A DNA stretch of 64,000 bases from the NCBI RefSeq assembly GCF_047495875.1, contig NC_092463.1, positions 23,053,224-23,117,223 of the forward strand, read 5' to 3'. This stretch comes from Pithys albifrons albifrons. Taxonomy: Eukaryota > Chordata > Aves > Passeriformes > Thamnophilidae. The notes below the pieces were generated by a model that worked only from the letters and a program-made list of their open reading frames with translations, was not told the origin of the DNA and did not search any database. Numbering within the stretch: position 1 is the stretch's first letter; each line of letters begins with the position of its first letter. A program made the position numbers and the translations under genes. Below are positions 51,535 through 62,365 of the stretch, piece after piece.

Positions 51535-51783
51535 AAACCCTTGAGAAGGGGTTAGTGACCCCAGTGTGGGGATGGAGACCCCTGAAAAAGGGAATGGTGA
51601 CCCCTGAAAAGGGGATGGAGATCCCAGTGTGGGGACAGAAACCCCTAAGAAGGGGATGGAGACCCCTGAGAAGGGGATAGTGACCCTAGTGTGGGGATAG
51701 AAACCCCTGAGAAGGGGATGGAGACCCCAGTGTGGGGATGGTAACCCCAGTGTGGGGTGGTGACCCCCGAGAAAGGGGATGGG
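51535..51783 (+). repeat. Minisatellite of CCCC-loop-GGGG hairpin units in the LTR element
   Basis: About twelve tandem units of 20-21 bp. Each has four C's, a 5-6 base spacer and four G's, in two interleaved subtypes: spacer AGTGT (20-bp unit) and spacer TGAGAA (21-bp unit). Each unit can fold into a short hairpin in RNA. The array occupies about 17% of the internal region. Confidence 0.9.
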
Positions 51784-52076
51784 ATAATCCCAATGTGCAC
51801 CTCAAGGACATTTAACCTTGAGAAAAAAGGTAACATGCATTTTGAGTTGTGTGTTGCAGGACATAAACCATCAGATGAAGAAGAGCTGAGCTGAACTGGT
51901 GTTGGTGTCCAATGATGAACTGTTTTTTCCTGCCTAAAGTACCTACCCCATCCTAATGGACTATTGCCTACAATATGGAGGGGTGGAAGACGGCCCTGGA
52001 AAGAACAAAGACTGTTCAAGTATGGGAATAGATAGATCTGAGTGATGTAATATGGTATGGAATAAGGGGTGGAATA

Positions 52077-52704
52077 TGTTATGGGTTTAGCCAGATGGGC
52101 CTAAACTTAGGTTTTAAAGTTCAGCTAGGCCTAGGATTGTCAGCTGATTTAAGCTGGGCTTATCTAGCTAACAGCTGACTTCTTCCAGCCAATAATAGTG
52201 TATTCCATACCATACTACATCATCTCAAAGAGTGTAAAACCCAGTGTGTGGGTGTGGCTTAGTCAGTTGCTTCACAGCTGTGGTCCCAGCAAGACACTCT
52301 GCCGTCTCAGGAGGGATGGGGAGGCCTAAGCCCGGAGCCCAGCTTACCATCATGTTATCTTAGGGAAGTAAAATGTTTGTTCTTAGCTTTTCTCTCTGCT
52401 TAAGTCTGTCTCTGAAGAATTGACTTCTCTAGAATGATTTGTGGTTAAGATGGTAGAATTTGTGTTTACTGGGAGGTGGGAAATTATTTCTTGTTATACA
52501 TAACTTGTGTAAGTGTGTGTTATATTGTAGTTTCTTCCTAATTTCTCTTTTCTGTATAAGACATGTAGTTAGTTTCCACATAAACCTGGTTTGAGGGTTT
52601 TTCCTTTCCTCTCCCTCTTCTTTTCCCCTTAGCTGGTTGGGGGGAGGAGGAACCCTTTCACTCTGTCCTGGACAGTTGGCGTTTTGCCAGCTCAACCCAG
52701 GACA
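52077..52704 (+). repeat. Right (3') LTR, 628 bp
   Basis: Partner of the left LTR, with 11 substitutions by eye (for example GAGCTAGC versus TATCTAGC near 52160). It is preceded by a modest purine-rich run (GGAATAAGGGGTGGAATA), where a polypurine tract would be expected. Confidence 0.93.
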
Positions 52705-52709
52705 CTCTG

Positions 52710-55700
52710 TCTATCCCCTCTTGCCTTAGCCCAGATACCCAGGGCTGGTAGTGTTGCCCTGCTCTCTCCACAGTCATGGTGGCAGCCAACAAGCTCTGCA
52801 GTTCGCCTTAATCATTTTATGGGTAAGATTATTCACTCCTCCATCGCTTTTGATTCTTTTTATGCAACTGTATTTTTTGCTTTGCTACTGAGCTGTGATG
52901 CACCGTGGCCTGAGGGGGTAGCTTGAGAAGGCTGCAGGGAACATTGCATGACTTCTGCTCCCACCTGAGGATGGGGATGGGAGTCTGGGAAAAAGAGGAG
53001 CTGTCATGGTCTGTGGTTTTAAGACTGGGGACAAGGGGAAAGAAAAGGATTAGCCAGGCTCAGAGGTCTGTATCCAAAGTGAACAGGGAGCCTGAGGCAG
53101 CTAGATCAGAGTGTCATTATTCATGAAGATTCACAGACGTTGAATTGGAAATGAGCAGAAGCTCAAAGGGGGATATGGGTTTGTTAGCAGCAGCTGGGAT
53201 GAAAACTGACAGTGCCACAGCAGCACGTGCAAAGCAGTCGTCCCTGGGCCAGGTAGATAGGGCCTCCCTGGGTAGGGAGGGCTGTTCCCTGCTGTGAACC
53301 CTGACTTCTGGGTTGGGGACTGGCATTTGTGAGGTTATTCCTAGTTCTCTCACACTGTTTTATGAGATTGGACAAGTTTCTTTCCATGTGGGTAAATGGA
53401 GACAGAGAACAACTAAAACCTACACTTGGTAAGTGATGGTTCTCTAATCAAAAGGGGCTGTAGATTACGATTATGAGACCCACTGCAAACTAAAACCATT
53501 ATAAATTTGTGTTCTCCTAAAGCACAAGAGTGTTATCATCCTCTTTGTGTGTCAGTGAATTTCTCCAGAAACCTCCCTCCCTTTCTCCAATATATCTACA
53601 AATGATGTTGGAGCAGAATGTGCTGCTGACCTGGTTGTTCTTCACTCATGAGAGTCCAAGGGATGGTCTTGTAGAAATCCAAGAACAGCTCAGAAAAGAG
53701 CTGAGCTGCCAAGTTAGGTATATGGAGCCAAGGGAAGCATCACAGGAAACCCTCAGACCATGGAAACGTTTGCTGTGCTCAGTGTTTTGCATAGATTTTC
53801 ATGCTTGAAGGCTCACAGAAAGAAGGAAGGTTTCCTTGTTTGTTTTAACTTGTACTTTAAATCCTTTCTGGACTCCACTTGTTCTCTCAGCACCTCAGTG
53901 CTGTGACAGCAAGAGGAACTCCTCTGACAGCCATGTAGCTGCAACAGAGAAGCTGCTTTGCACACACAGGGAAGAGCACTGTGTCTTCCAAACACTAGCT
54001 CTTCTAAGTCATATGAATAGTGGTTCAGATGTTTCTTACGCCTGAGCTAACCCTTTGACATCAAGTCCCTCCTTGCACCTCTTTCCTCGTGTGCTGGAAG
54101 ACCCATGCTGTCACAGAGGAAAAAAATCCTGGTTTTATTAAGGGAGGGAACATGTCCCAGTGCCAAAAGGCAGTAAACGGATGGATTCACTGTTCAGAGA
54201 GTCAGGGAAGGTGGGGAAACAGCTCCTGAGTGTATCCTGGCCAGAAGGAACTGTTGCTGGGCTGGTAGGGAAGAAATTAAGAGTTCTTAATTATGACATT
54301 GCTGAGTGTCATACCAGTATGGGATATGGGTGCCAACAGATGGGTGAGGGTATGGCCAGCCCATTGCCCCTTTCATCAGCTGAAGCACCCGTATTTCTCA
54401 TGGAAGGAAGGCATGTCTTGCTCCGCACTCTTGTTGCTGCCATTATGTCTGGTCTATTCTGACACTTGTGCCTTGTCTGTGAGCGCTCAGCGTGCAGCCA
54501 CCATCTGCAGCACAGAGGGGAGGTGCAGGGGGAAAGGCTTCAGGCAAGATTTCACCATTTTCTCTTGCTATCATGGCTTCACTGCTTTTGTCTGAGACAC
54601 TCTTGCCATCAGGAACAATGGCTGAACCTGTACTTTGTTGATTTGATATGGTGCCTATGCAGATGTGAGGAAAGGTGTCGTACATCCCAACTAATCTTCA
54701 GGAACCAATTGCTTTTAAGTACAGCAGCTTGTTTTTGTGGTATTTCTCTTCCTCCCCTATCAGCCAGGTCTGAACATATTCAAAATGCTGCTAGGCAAAT
54801 ACTCATCCTTGGTTGCTGCTTTGACTGCACATATGTGTTTCAACTCTGCTTCTCAGTATCCTGTGGCCTGGGATGACTCTCCATGCTCCTTTCCAGTGTC
54901 CTGGCAGCACACCACTGCCTGTCTGTTATTCTACCCTTTCTTGTTAGCAGGGCCAGGCTGAACTGTCAGCCTCTGGTGTAGCTCCACATCTGTATGGTTG
55001 TGACAACTGGCTAAAATGTCAGAGTGCCTTGTGCAGATGACACAGGATTACACTTCATGCTCTTTGCTGGTGTGCTTGATCAGCTGCAAGATAGCTAAAG
55101 GTTAGTGTTGGCACTACTGGACTTGTGTTTGCCACCCTGCTCAGATTAACCCGGTATTTCCCACTGCTCTCCTAGCTGCCCTTTCTGGCTCCTTGCATCT
55201 TTGGTGTTTACCATTGCAGTGATTTATCACCAGTCCCCAGTGGGCACATTCATTTTGCAACCACAGGGCTAAGACACTTTTTCTAGAGGTAGCTTGTCCT
55301 GGACCAGAAGATGGTGGCCAACAGCAGGAAGCACTGCAGGCTGGCAGGTTGCATGTTCCAACCCCCCAGAACATGAAATGGCCCTGCATCTTGTGACTTT
55401 TCTTTATTATTGAGTACTTTCAATTTAGCTCCTGATCTCTAAGAATATAGATGTCTAGAGATTGTATATCTTTTGGGAGGTTCTTAACTAGTATGAAAGG
55501 TAAAATACTGTATTTCTAACAGAAGTCATGATTTAACAGAAGCCATTTGCATTTTTCCAGGGCCTAGAATCTTGGACATTAATTGAATATTTTCTAGCAA
55601 TGGCATTTAACACGTAGTATGCCTGGAACATCATTTGTTTTCTGGCTTAGTAGTAGTGTGACTCCTTAGTCCCATCTGACAGTTCAATTTTTTGTAGGTT

Positions 55701-56540
55701 TATTGGGCTCTTCCTTCAAGAGCTGAGCTTTAGGACAGAGCTCTTCAGCTTCCTCTAACACTTGTGGAGCTTTTTGTATGCTGCATCTTGTCTGGTCTGC
55801 ACTGAGAAAGTGAGGTCTTGAAATCCTGAGAAAACAGGTAATTTATTCTGGCACTTGCAGAACTGTCTCAGGTGGCTTCCTGTTGTCACTGCAGTCAGTG
55901 CTGTCGCTCCAGCTCTATAGGAGAAAGGCCCCTGGGAGACAAGCTGGGGATGTGAATGTAGCACTGTGCCTTTGAACTTCTCCCAGGGATTATTTTCAGT
56001 ACTTCCACAAGAAGAGTCTTCTTTCTGCCTACACTGAGTCAATGTGCTCTTGGGTTATGTCAGAGACTGCTGTCTTCTCTCCTAAGTCTGATGTACAGAA
56101 CCAGAACTTGTAATGAGATTAGCACAAATTGTTATTTAGGTGCAGACTGCGATGGTTTCAGTAATGCCTGTGCCTTCATATTGTTTACATCCTTCTGAAC
56201 ACCTTAACTTTCTTGACTTCTGTTGTGCGGCTCAAAACCTCATTTGCTCTTTTGGCTTTGTTTCCTCTGCACTGCCTAAATCCTGAGGCCAAATTAAGCA
56301 GTGTCTGAACAATAAAGAGAATCTATGTATCCTGAACACAATTGACAACGATGATACATCTTCTGATCTGTTATTAGCAGCTTTATCTGGTTCAGCTGGC
56401 TTAATTAGCCATAAATTAAACATGTAGCTTGCAGTGTCTAGACTGCATCTGCCTGTGAAGATAGCAGGTGGCTGCGTGGCATCGAGTCTCAGTGGAAGTG
56501 GCCAAGAGCAATAGGATGCTGTGGAGCATCGCTGAGGTGT
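52710..56540. other. Intergenic upstream of NGB, nothing recognised
   Basis: No exon with flanking splice sites, RNA gene or clear repeat was found. Moderate-length frames here (up to about 136 codons at 54466-54876) resemble no known protein and lack splice or poly(A) context. The region could contain NGB regulatory sequence. Confidence 0.5.
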
Positions 56541-56543
56541 TCT

Positions 56544-56560
56544 CCCCCCCCCCCCCCCCC
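56544..56560. repeat. 17-base poly(C) tract
   Basis: Uninterrupted run of C about 0.5 kb upstream of the NGB start codon, at the edge of the CpG island. Its length is likely to vary between individuals and to be prone to sequencing error. Confidence 0.85.
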
Positions 56561-56579
56561 AGCAAAGTTTTGATCAGAG

Positions 56580-57560
56580 GGAGCTGTGCTGTATGGTGAG
56601 GGAAGGTGTCCGGGTGCCCGTGGTCCCCTCGCTGGCACTGCTGCTTCTCTTGTAAAATCAGGCAGATGGGAAATGTCAACCGTGAATGAGTTGAACTTTG
56701 TGCTCTGCTTTGCGGGCCCCGGAGAGGAAGGTTTGGGGAATTTGAGTTTCTTTTTTCTTCTTTCCTTCCCCCGAGTGGGAAATACTCGTTGAGGTCTTCC
56801 TTCCCTGGCCGGGGCAGCCGCGGGTGGAGCAGAGGGGTCCCCGGGCACGGCGGTGCCGGCAGGGCAGGGCAGGGCAGGGCAGGGCCAAGGCAGGGACGGG
56901 GCAGGGCAGGGGCGGGCGGAGCGTGGGTGCCGCCGGGGCGGGGGGCGCGGGGGCAGCGGCGCTTCCCCGGCGGAGCGAGTGCGAGCGGCTGCCGCTCTCC
57001 GACCCCTCCGCCCGCGGAGCCCGCGGTGTCAGCGCCTCGGGCGGCGAGAGGCACGGCCCCGCCATGGAGAGCGGGATGCCGCTGACGGGCGGGCAGCGAG
57101 CGCTGATCCGGGAGAGCTGGCAGCGGCTGAGCGGCAGCCCCGTGCAGCACGGCCTCGTCCTCTTCACCAGGTGAGCACGGCGGCCATGCGGCCACTGGCA
57201 CCGCGGTCCCGCCCCGACCGCCCCGGGCGCGAGGGATGGACGGGCTCCGCTTCTTGGAGAGACATGCTTCCCTGTGCTTGGCGATGGCTCCCAGACAGTT
57301 CATTTCCCGTCTCTCCCCGCTCCCGGGGCTGGTGATTCGCGGCGAGCAGCGCGGGGCCGAAGTCCCTCCGCCGCCCAGCCGCGGGTGTCGCGGGACAGGG
57401 CTGGGCTGGGCTCCACTCCACGCTGCTCCCCCGCCTTTCCCACCCGCCGCGAGTGAGAACTTTGTCACGCGGAGACGGAGGGTGAGAGAGAAGCGGCGGG
57501 CAGGTTTGGTGTGTTTCTGCCCACTGATCCCCTGCACTGTCACCGCGACTTCTGCTGCTT
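56580..57560 (+). promoter_or_regulatory. NGB: CpG-island promoter of NGB
   Basis: GC-rich, CpG-dense sequence spans the NGB first exon and falls off in intron 1. No TATA box lies close to the start codon. Short GC boxes (GGGGCGGGG-like, around 56935-56945) fit Sp-factor binding. The transcription start is not determinable from the sequence. Confidence 0.75.
56859..56886 (+). repeat. (GGGCA)n pentanucleotide repeat, G-quadruplex candidate
   Basis: Five GGG runs separated by two-base CA spacers, about 180 bp upstream of the NGB start codon. The pattern meets the usual G3N1-7 rule for quadruplex formation on the coding strand. Confidence 0.85.
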
Positions 57561-60500
57561 GAAGGGCTGTTTGTCCCTTCGGCTCTGGGGAGTGTATGGA
57601 AGGGGACGCCTGATCGTTCCCTGGCCGGGGAAACTGCTGTGCAGCCGCAGGCACAGACTGGCCGCCGGGGCGGGATTCAGTCTCACTGCAGGCGAGATGG
57701 TATGCCAGGGACAATGGCTCATGCTCAGCTTCTTGTGTCTGCTAAGCAGATTAATATATCAATTACGTGAAGAGAAAAAGGAAAAAAATTAACGAAAAGT
57801 CGTTTAAAAGGACATTTGGAGAGTTGATGAGCATCTTCCGGAACGAGTGGGATCCAAACCTCCCAGAGGAAGACTAGCACAGCGCCAGCAATGTGGGGGG
57901 AGAGGGATGCAGTAGTTTAATGTGCAGGATGAGGAGAAGAGAGACTTTCTTGCCTGAATTTTCTGTGGCCTATTGGGTCTACCTGGGTGGCTGCTGTTGA
58001 GACCCATATGTGCCTGGCACACACTGGCAGGGAGGATGGGGCAATGGTGAGGGGGAGGAACGGGAGCTGGAGGTGGTGTTGGAGAGTGGGCCATTAGGTG
58101 AGTTTGTACATGCCTCCCTTGCTCCAGACAGCTGCTGGAGTTTGGAGGCCTCCCCTGATTTGAGAGCTTTTGGGCTCAAGGGATTCAAAAAGGGGGAATG
58201 GGAAGAGTTGAGACAACCACCAAGACTCTGGGGAGAAGGGCTAGGCTGGGAGGAACTCCTGTGAGCTGGGACTGGTCCTCAGGTGCCATAAATATGTATC
58301 TCAGTGCTGGGGTTATGGACTAAGGAATTAGAAAGATTTTTGTCTATACGTAACCTGGATTGCCCCAGACTAAAACTTTTCAGAACTTTTGGATCCTTTA
58401 CAAGTGGGTAGGGATCAGTAGGTGGGAAAGGAGGCAGAAGGGGTCTGTGGGTGTGCTGCTGCTGGGATTGTTCCTGGGATGAGTGGGACTTCAAATAGAC
58501 CTGAGGAAATGAGAAGATGGGGGTTCTTTCTTGCTGTTGCAGGTTGTTTGACTTGGATCCTGACCTGTTGCCCCTTTTTCAGTACAACTGCAAGCAGTTT
58601 GCCAGCCCTCAGGAGTGCCTCTCAGCCCCTGAGTTCCTGGATCACATCAGGAAGGTGAGAGAGTGGCTGTGGCCTGGCTGGACCACAGCCTCTGTGGAGG
58701 AATGGCTTGGGACAGTGGTGTGTCTGACCAGGCAATGCATGGGAAGTCTCCTTCTGAGATGGTAACTGGGCGGGGGGGGGTTACTCATGCTAGCAGAAGG
58801 CACTATTGCCAGGACAAAGTGTCCTACAACAGTGGGGACGGGATGAGAATGTGGGTTGTGGTGGCTAAGAAACATCATGCTGATTTCTATGCCCTCATGA
58901 GAGTGGATTGCATTCTGTGAAAGCTGGAAGCCTCCTTCTACCTAAGTGAGGCTCCCCTGGACCCACTGCTGTGGAGAGACTGTTGGTGCAGCTGCAGAGC
59001 CAGAAGGTCCACAGCATCTCCCAGAGAACCTGAGAGGGTGCTGCAGAACACACTCACCTCCCTGCAAAACAGAGAGGAGCAATGCTGAGGAGAGGCTCAT
59101 GCATGAACAGAATTACACCCAGTGAAATAGAGGCCATTTGCTGAGCCCTGAAGAGAAGCCATGCTGGGGCAGAGCACAGCCTTGGCTTGCAGATGCCTTC
59201 ATAAACTACCTGGCTCCATCTTTAAGTCAGTTTGGTGTCTTGCTTGCCTGTCTTTACTCCTTGTAAGAGGCTGTTTCAGGAGTGTGCTCCTCTGATAGCT
59301 GCAAGCATTTGTTATTTTCCAGCCTCTGCTTGTTGTCAAAGTTAAGTCCATTTTTACTTCTCCTACTATTGCTTTGAGCAGAAACAGCTATTTGCTCTTG
59401 TTGTAGATACATTCCCTGTTGAAATTATAGGCCACGATTCTATGATCTCTTGGCTTTGCCAATATAACCTTGTCTTTAATCTCTTCTTCTAATTTGGTAT
59501 GTCTGTTCCCTTCATCCTTCATTAAATTTCTCTGTCCTGTTTCCGTTTGACTCTTGATGCTCCTGGGAGACCATGGTGGTATGTGCTTTACCAGACCAGG
59601 TCAAGAGACCTGGCTGTACTATCCATCCGATCTCTTCAAAATACCTTGGCTGATCTTAGAATTGGAGTGGTGTTGTTCACAATTGCACCATCTTGGTAAC
59701 TCCTGGTTGGAAACTCTAGTCCTGGCAGCTTCCGGGGTTTCCATGCAGTTGTCCTGGGGTCTTAACAGTTGTAATGACTGCAGCAGCATTAGGCCTTAGT
59801 ATGCAGCTGCCCTGCTATAGCGTGGTTTACCCTCTCTGGGACAGGGTGGTCAGCTGTACTGCTTGCTGTGCAGCTCTGGCAGTGCCCCGTGGAAGGTGTG
59901 TGCTGCTGCCAGCATGCCTCACTGACTGGACACACGGACCACAGCAGAGCAAAGGAAAGCTCAGAGAGCATCTGCTGGGCTGGGAGCAGGTCAGACTGGC
60001 AAGTGTGAAATCGAGGGGTCAGACTCTTTGTTCTTCTTGCTGTTAATGTCATTCTGCCTTTCTGCTCTGCACCAGGTGATGCTGGTGATCGATGCCGCTG
60101 TGAGCCACCTGGAGAACTTGTCCTACCTGGAAGAATATCTCTGCAACCTTGGCAAGAAGCACCAGGCAGTTGGTGTGAAGATTGAGTCTTTCTCGGTGAG
60201 GTGTCCTCTCTTGTCCTGCTGTGGCTGTGTTTGTGCGCCCCTGCCTGCAGCCCTTGTCTGTCCCCATCCTTTTTCTGGGTTCATTTGTCTGGAGAGAAAG
60301 CTTGTGGCTCAGGGCATCCCATCTGAGGTGTTGATACCTATGTAGTGACATTGGCCCAATGAGGGAAACCCTTGAGCTCCCTTTGTTTTCTGCCCTCCCC
60401 CAGTAAGCCCAGGGAGAAAGGACAGATGGGAGCAAGGCATTTCCACTGTTTGAAGGGGACCATGGTTTGGGGAACTGCAATCTACCCTGCAACACAGGGC

Positions 60501-61503
60501 TTCAGGGTCAGCCTTTGCCCTGGATCTCTGCATCAAATGTTCTGGGCAAACCTCACCACATCTGGAAAAGGGAGCATCCACCTCTCAGTGTCTGCACTGG
60601 GATGGAGTTGCTACATCTCAGCCCCTTCTTCCTCCATGGCAGTAAGACCCAAACATCTTCCATATTAAACCCTTGTTTACTTCTCTCCTGCCATCAAACA
60701 TGGACAGAAATTCTGGATAATTCAACAGAGAAGAGCAGGTTGAAGAAAAGGTTTCTAACAACACATGGCTCACTCCTGTTACTGCTAGCGTTTTTGTCCT
60801 CTTCAGATGGAGCAGGGTCCCATTGGTTTGGGGTAGTGATCCCCACCAGCCCTGCTCTCAGTGTGTGGGTGCCCCTGCATGGGGTTGCAATGTGAAGAGC
60901 AGTGAGTGCCCTTTGCAGAAGCCTTAGAGGCATGAAGGCAGGCCCTAATCATCCAGCCTGGGATCTGACCCACTCTCCTGAGATCAGGACATTGCTCAGT
61001 TCTGCTGCTCAACTGCTATGCCAAAGGGTGAGGCCTGCATCTGGGAGCCTTGGAGCATTGGATGTGTAACTTTCTTCCATCTTCCCTGATGCTGAATGTA
61101 CAATGTCAGCCCTTGTACCCTGTCTTGCACTCCCCAGTCACCCGGTGTGTGGGAAGAGGGTCAGAATAGGGCAGGGGAAGGGGATGACATGCTGGCTCTG
61201 GGCCCCCTGTGAGCAGCCAGGGATGGGAAGCCTGGTACTGCTTGTGGAGGAGGAGCAGGTGCCCTGCAATGGGAGAAGTCAAAAAAGGTGGTGAAGTGAG
61301 ACAAGGAATTGCATGCTATCTGCTGGTGCTGAACTTGACACCTCTCTGGTTTGCAGGCTGTCGGCGAGTCCTTGCTGTACATGCTGGAGAAATGCCTTGG
61401 CAGTGCCTTCAGCCCAGAGGTGCAGGAGGCTTGGAGCAAACTCTACAGTGCTGTGGTAACCGCCATGCGACGTGGTTGGGACACCCTCCCAGAAGGGGAC
61501 TAG
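57064..61503 (+). CDS. NGB: Neuroglobin
   Basis: Exons: 57064-57170, 58543-58654, 60076-60195 and 61357-61503 (TAG), giving 161 aa (human 151). Neuroglobin is a hexacoordinate heme globin of neurons and retina that binds O2, CO and NO and is linked to redox protection. Distal His70 (E7, in EFLDHIRK) and proximal His102 (F8, in [10 protein letters not shown]) are both present, as are the three cysteines matching human Cys46, Cys55 and Cys120 (Cys52, Cys61, Cys126); Cys96 is an additional one. Introns fall at B12.2 (exon 1 ends two bases into Arg36), E11.0 (after Lys73) and G7.0 (after Ser113). The E11.0 intron is a hallmark of neuroglobin and absent from hemoglobin and myoglobin genes. The N-terminus is about six residues longer than human; Met5 is an alternative start. 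The C-terminal tail after RRGWD is also longer. Confidence 0.97.
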
Positions 61504-62359
61504 GTCTTTCCAGCTGTCCCCATCCCTGACCATGCAGCGGTCCTCCTGAGCACAGGGAGCACTTATGCCACTCTGCCTCTCCCCACCTCTGTCTCTGTGC
61601 ACCAGCCCATTGCTGTCTCCACTAGTCACGTGTGCTTTGGGGTTCTCACAGTGATTTGACCTTGCTTCAACATGAGCACATCTCTGCCTTTGCTAAGGGC
61701 TGGTGGAGTACGTCCCTGCAATGAAGCCTGGGAGTGCTGCAGCACAGGTGTGCACCCTGTCCCGAGCTCCTTCAGGCTAGTTGGAGCACCAACACTCATG
61801 TACCTACTCTGGTTTTCAGCAGGCTAATCTTTCCTCCGTTGGCTACCCACCCTAGTTAGGTGACAGCTGGCATAGGCCTCGTGGGCTTATTTGCCCGATA
61901 TCCTATTTGCAGTGCTTGTACTTGCCAGGTCTGGCACTGCTCACTCCTCCTGCACTGCTGTGCCTGATTCAGCTCTGGCGGTGATGGATTGGCTCCCTCC
62001 AGGAGCAGGGGCAGCAGAGGTGGGGGCTGGTCACACTGTGTGGCTGTCCTCAAACCTTGCAGGGAGCTTTCCCCCTTCACCAACACATCTCTACCAGATG
62101 GTTAATCCTGGTGCTCTGTTCAGCTTTGCCTCTGCCCTGGATGGGATCCATGGCTTTTCCCTGTGTCAGGTTGTCCACAACTCGGTAGGTTTCCTAGGGA
62201 TGATTCAAGCAGTGGTGTCACATTGTTCCCAAGGTGAAGCTGCTTTGGCAGGTCTGGGCTGCCAGCTGAAAGGCTTTGTGTTGGTTTGGCCAGTTGGTTT
62301 AACCTTAGAGCCATCTGAAATGCAGCAGCAGTATCTGTTTACTGCTTTGTGTTGAGGAG

Positions 62360-62365
62360 AATAAA
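62360..62365 (+). terminator. NGB: Proximal NGB poly(A) signal candidate
   Basis: AATAAA in an A-rich context (GAGAATAAAGTAAAT). Confidence 0.45.

Larger units (their letters stand above)
50027..52704 (+). mobile_element. Compact non-autonomous LTR retroelement (endogenous-retrovirus type)
   Basis: Two 628-bp direct repeats, both starting TGTTATGGG and ending CARGACA, bound 1.42 kb of internal sequence. The element is flanked on both sides by CTCTG (50022-50026 and 52705-52709), a 5-bp target-site duplication. The LTRs have the canonical TG...CA ends. A primer-binding site follows the left LTR. The internal part is far too short for gag, pol and env, and no reverse transcriptase, protease or integrase motif is visible, so it must have been moved by enzymes supplied in trans or is a deletion derivative. 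By eye the LTRs differ at 11 of 628 positions (about 1.8%), so insertion is fairly recent. It lies in the same orientation as POMT2 and NGB, about 4.4 kb upstream of the NGB start. Confidence 0.93.

Noticed and set aside
51535..51783. CRISPR-like regular repeat pattern
   Set aside because: Units are contiguous and similar throughout, with no unique spacers, and lie inside a vertebrate LTR element. It is a minisatellite.
51645..52019. 124-codon minus-strand frame in the LTR element
   Set aside because: It is the antisense of the hairpin minisatellite, so its repetitive peptide follows from the DNA repeat.
54466..54876. 136-codon frame between the LTR element and NGB
   Set aside because: Cys-rich random-looking composition, no homologue recognised, no splice signals consistent with an exon of NGB or POMT2.
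56416..57714. 432-codon minus-strand open frame across the NGB promoter and exon 1
   Set aside because: It is antisense to a CpG island, where stop codons are rare. It is composed of Pro/Ala/Arg-rich low-complexity sequence and has no recognisable domain.
59425..59450. ATTCTATGATCT in NGB intron 2 as a CR1 tail
   Set aside because: Only about 12 bases match and no CR1 body precedes them.
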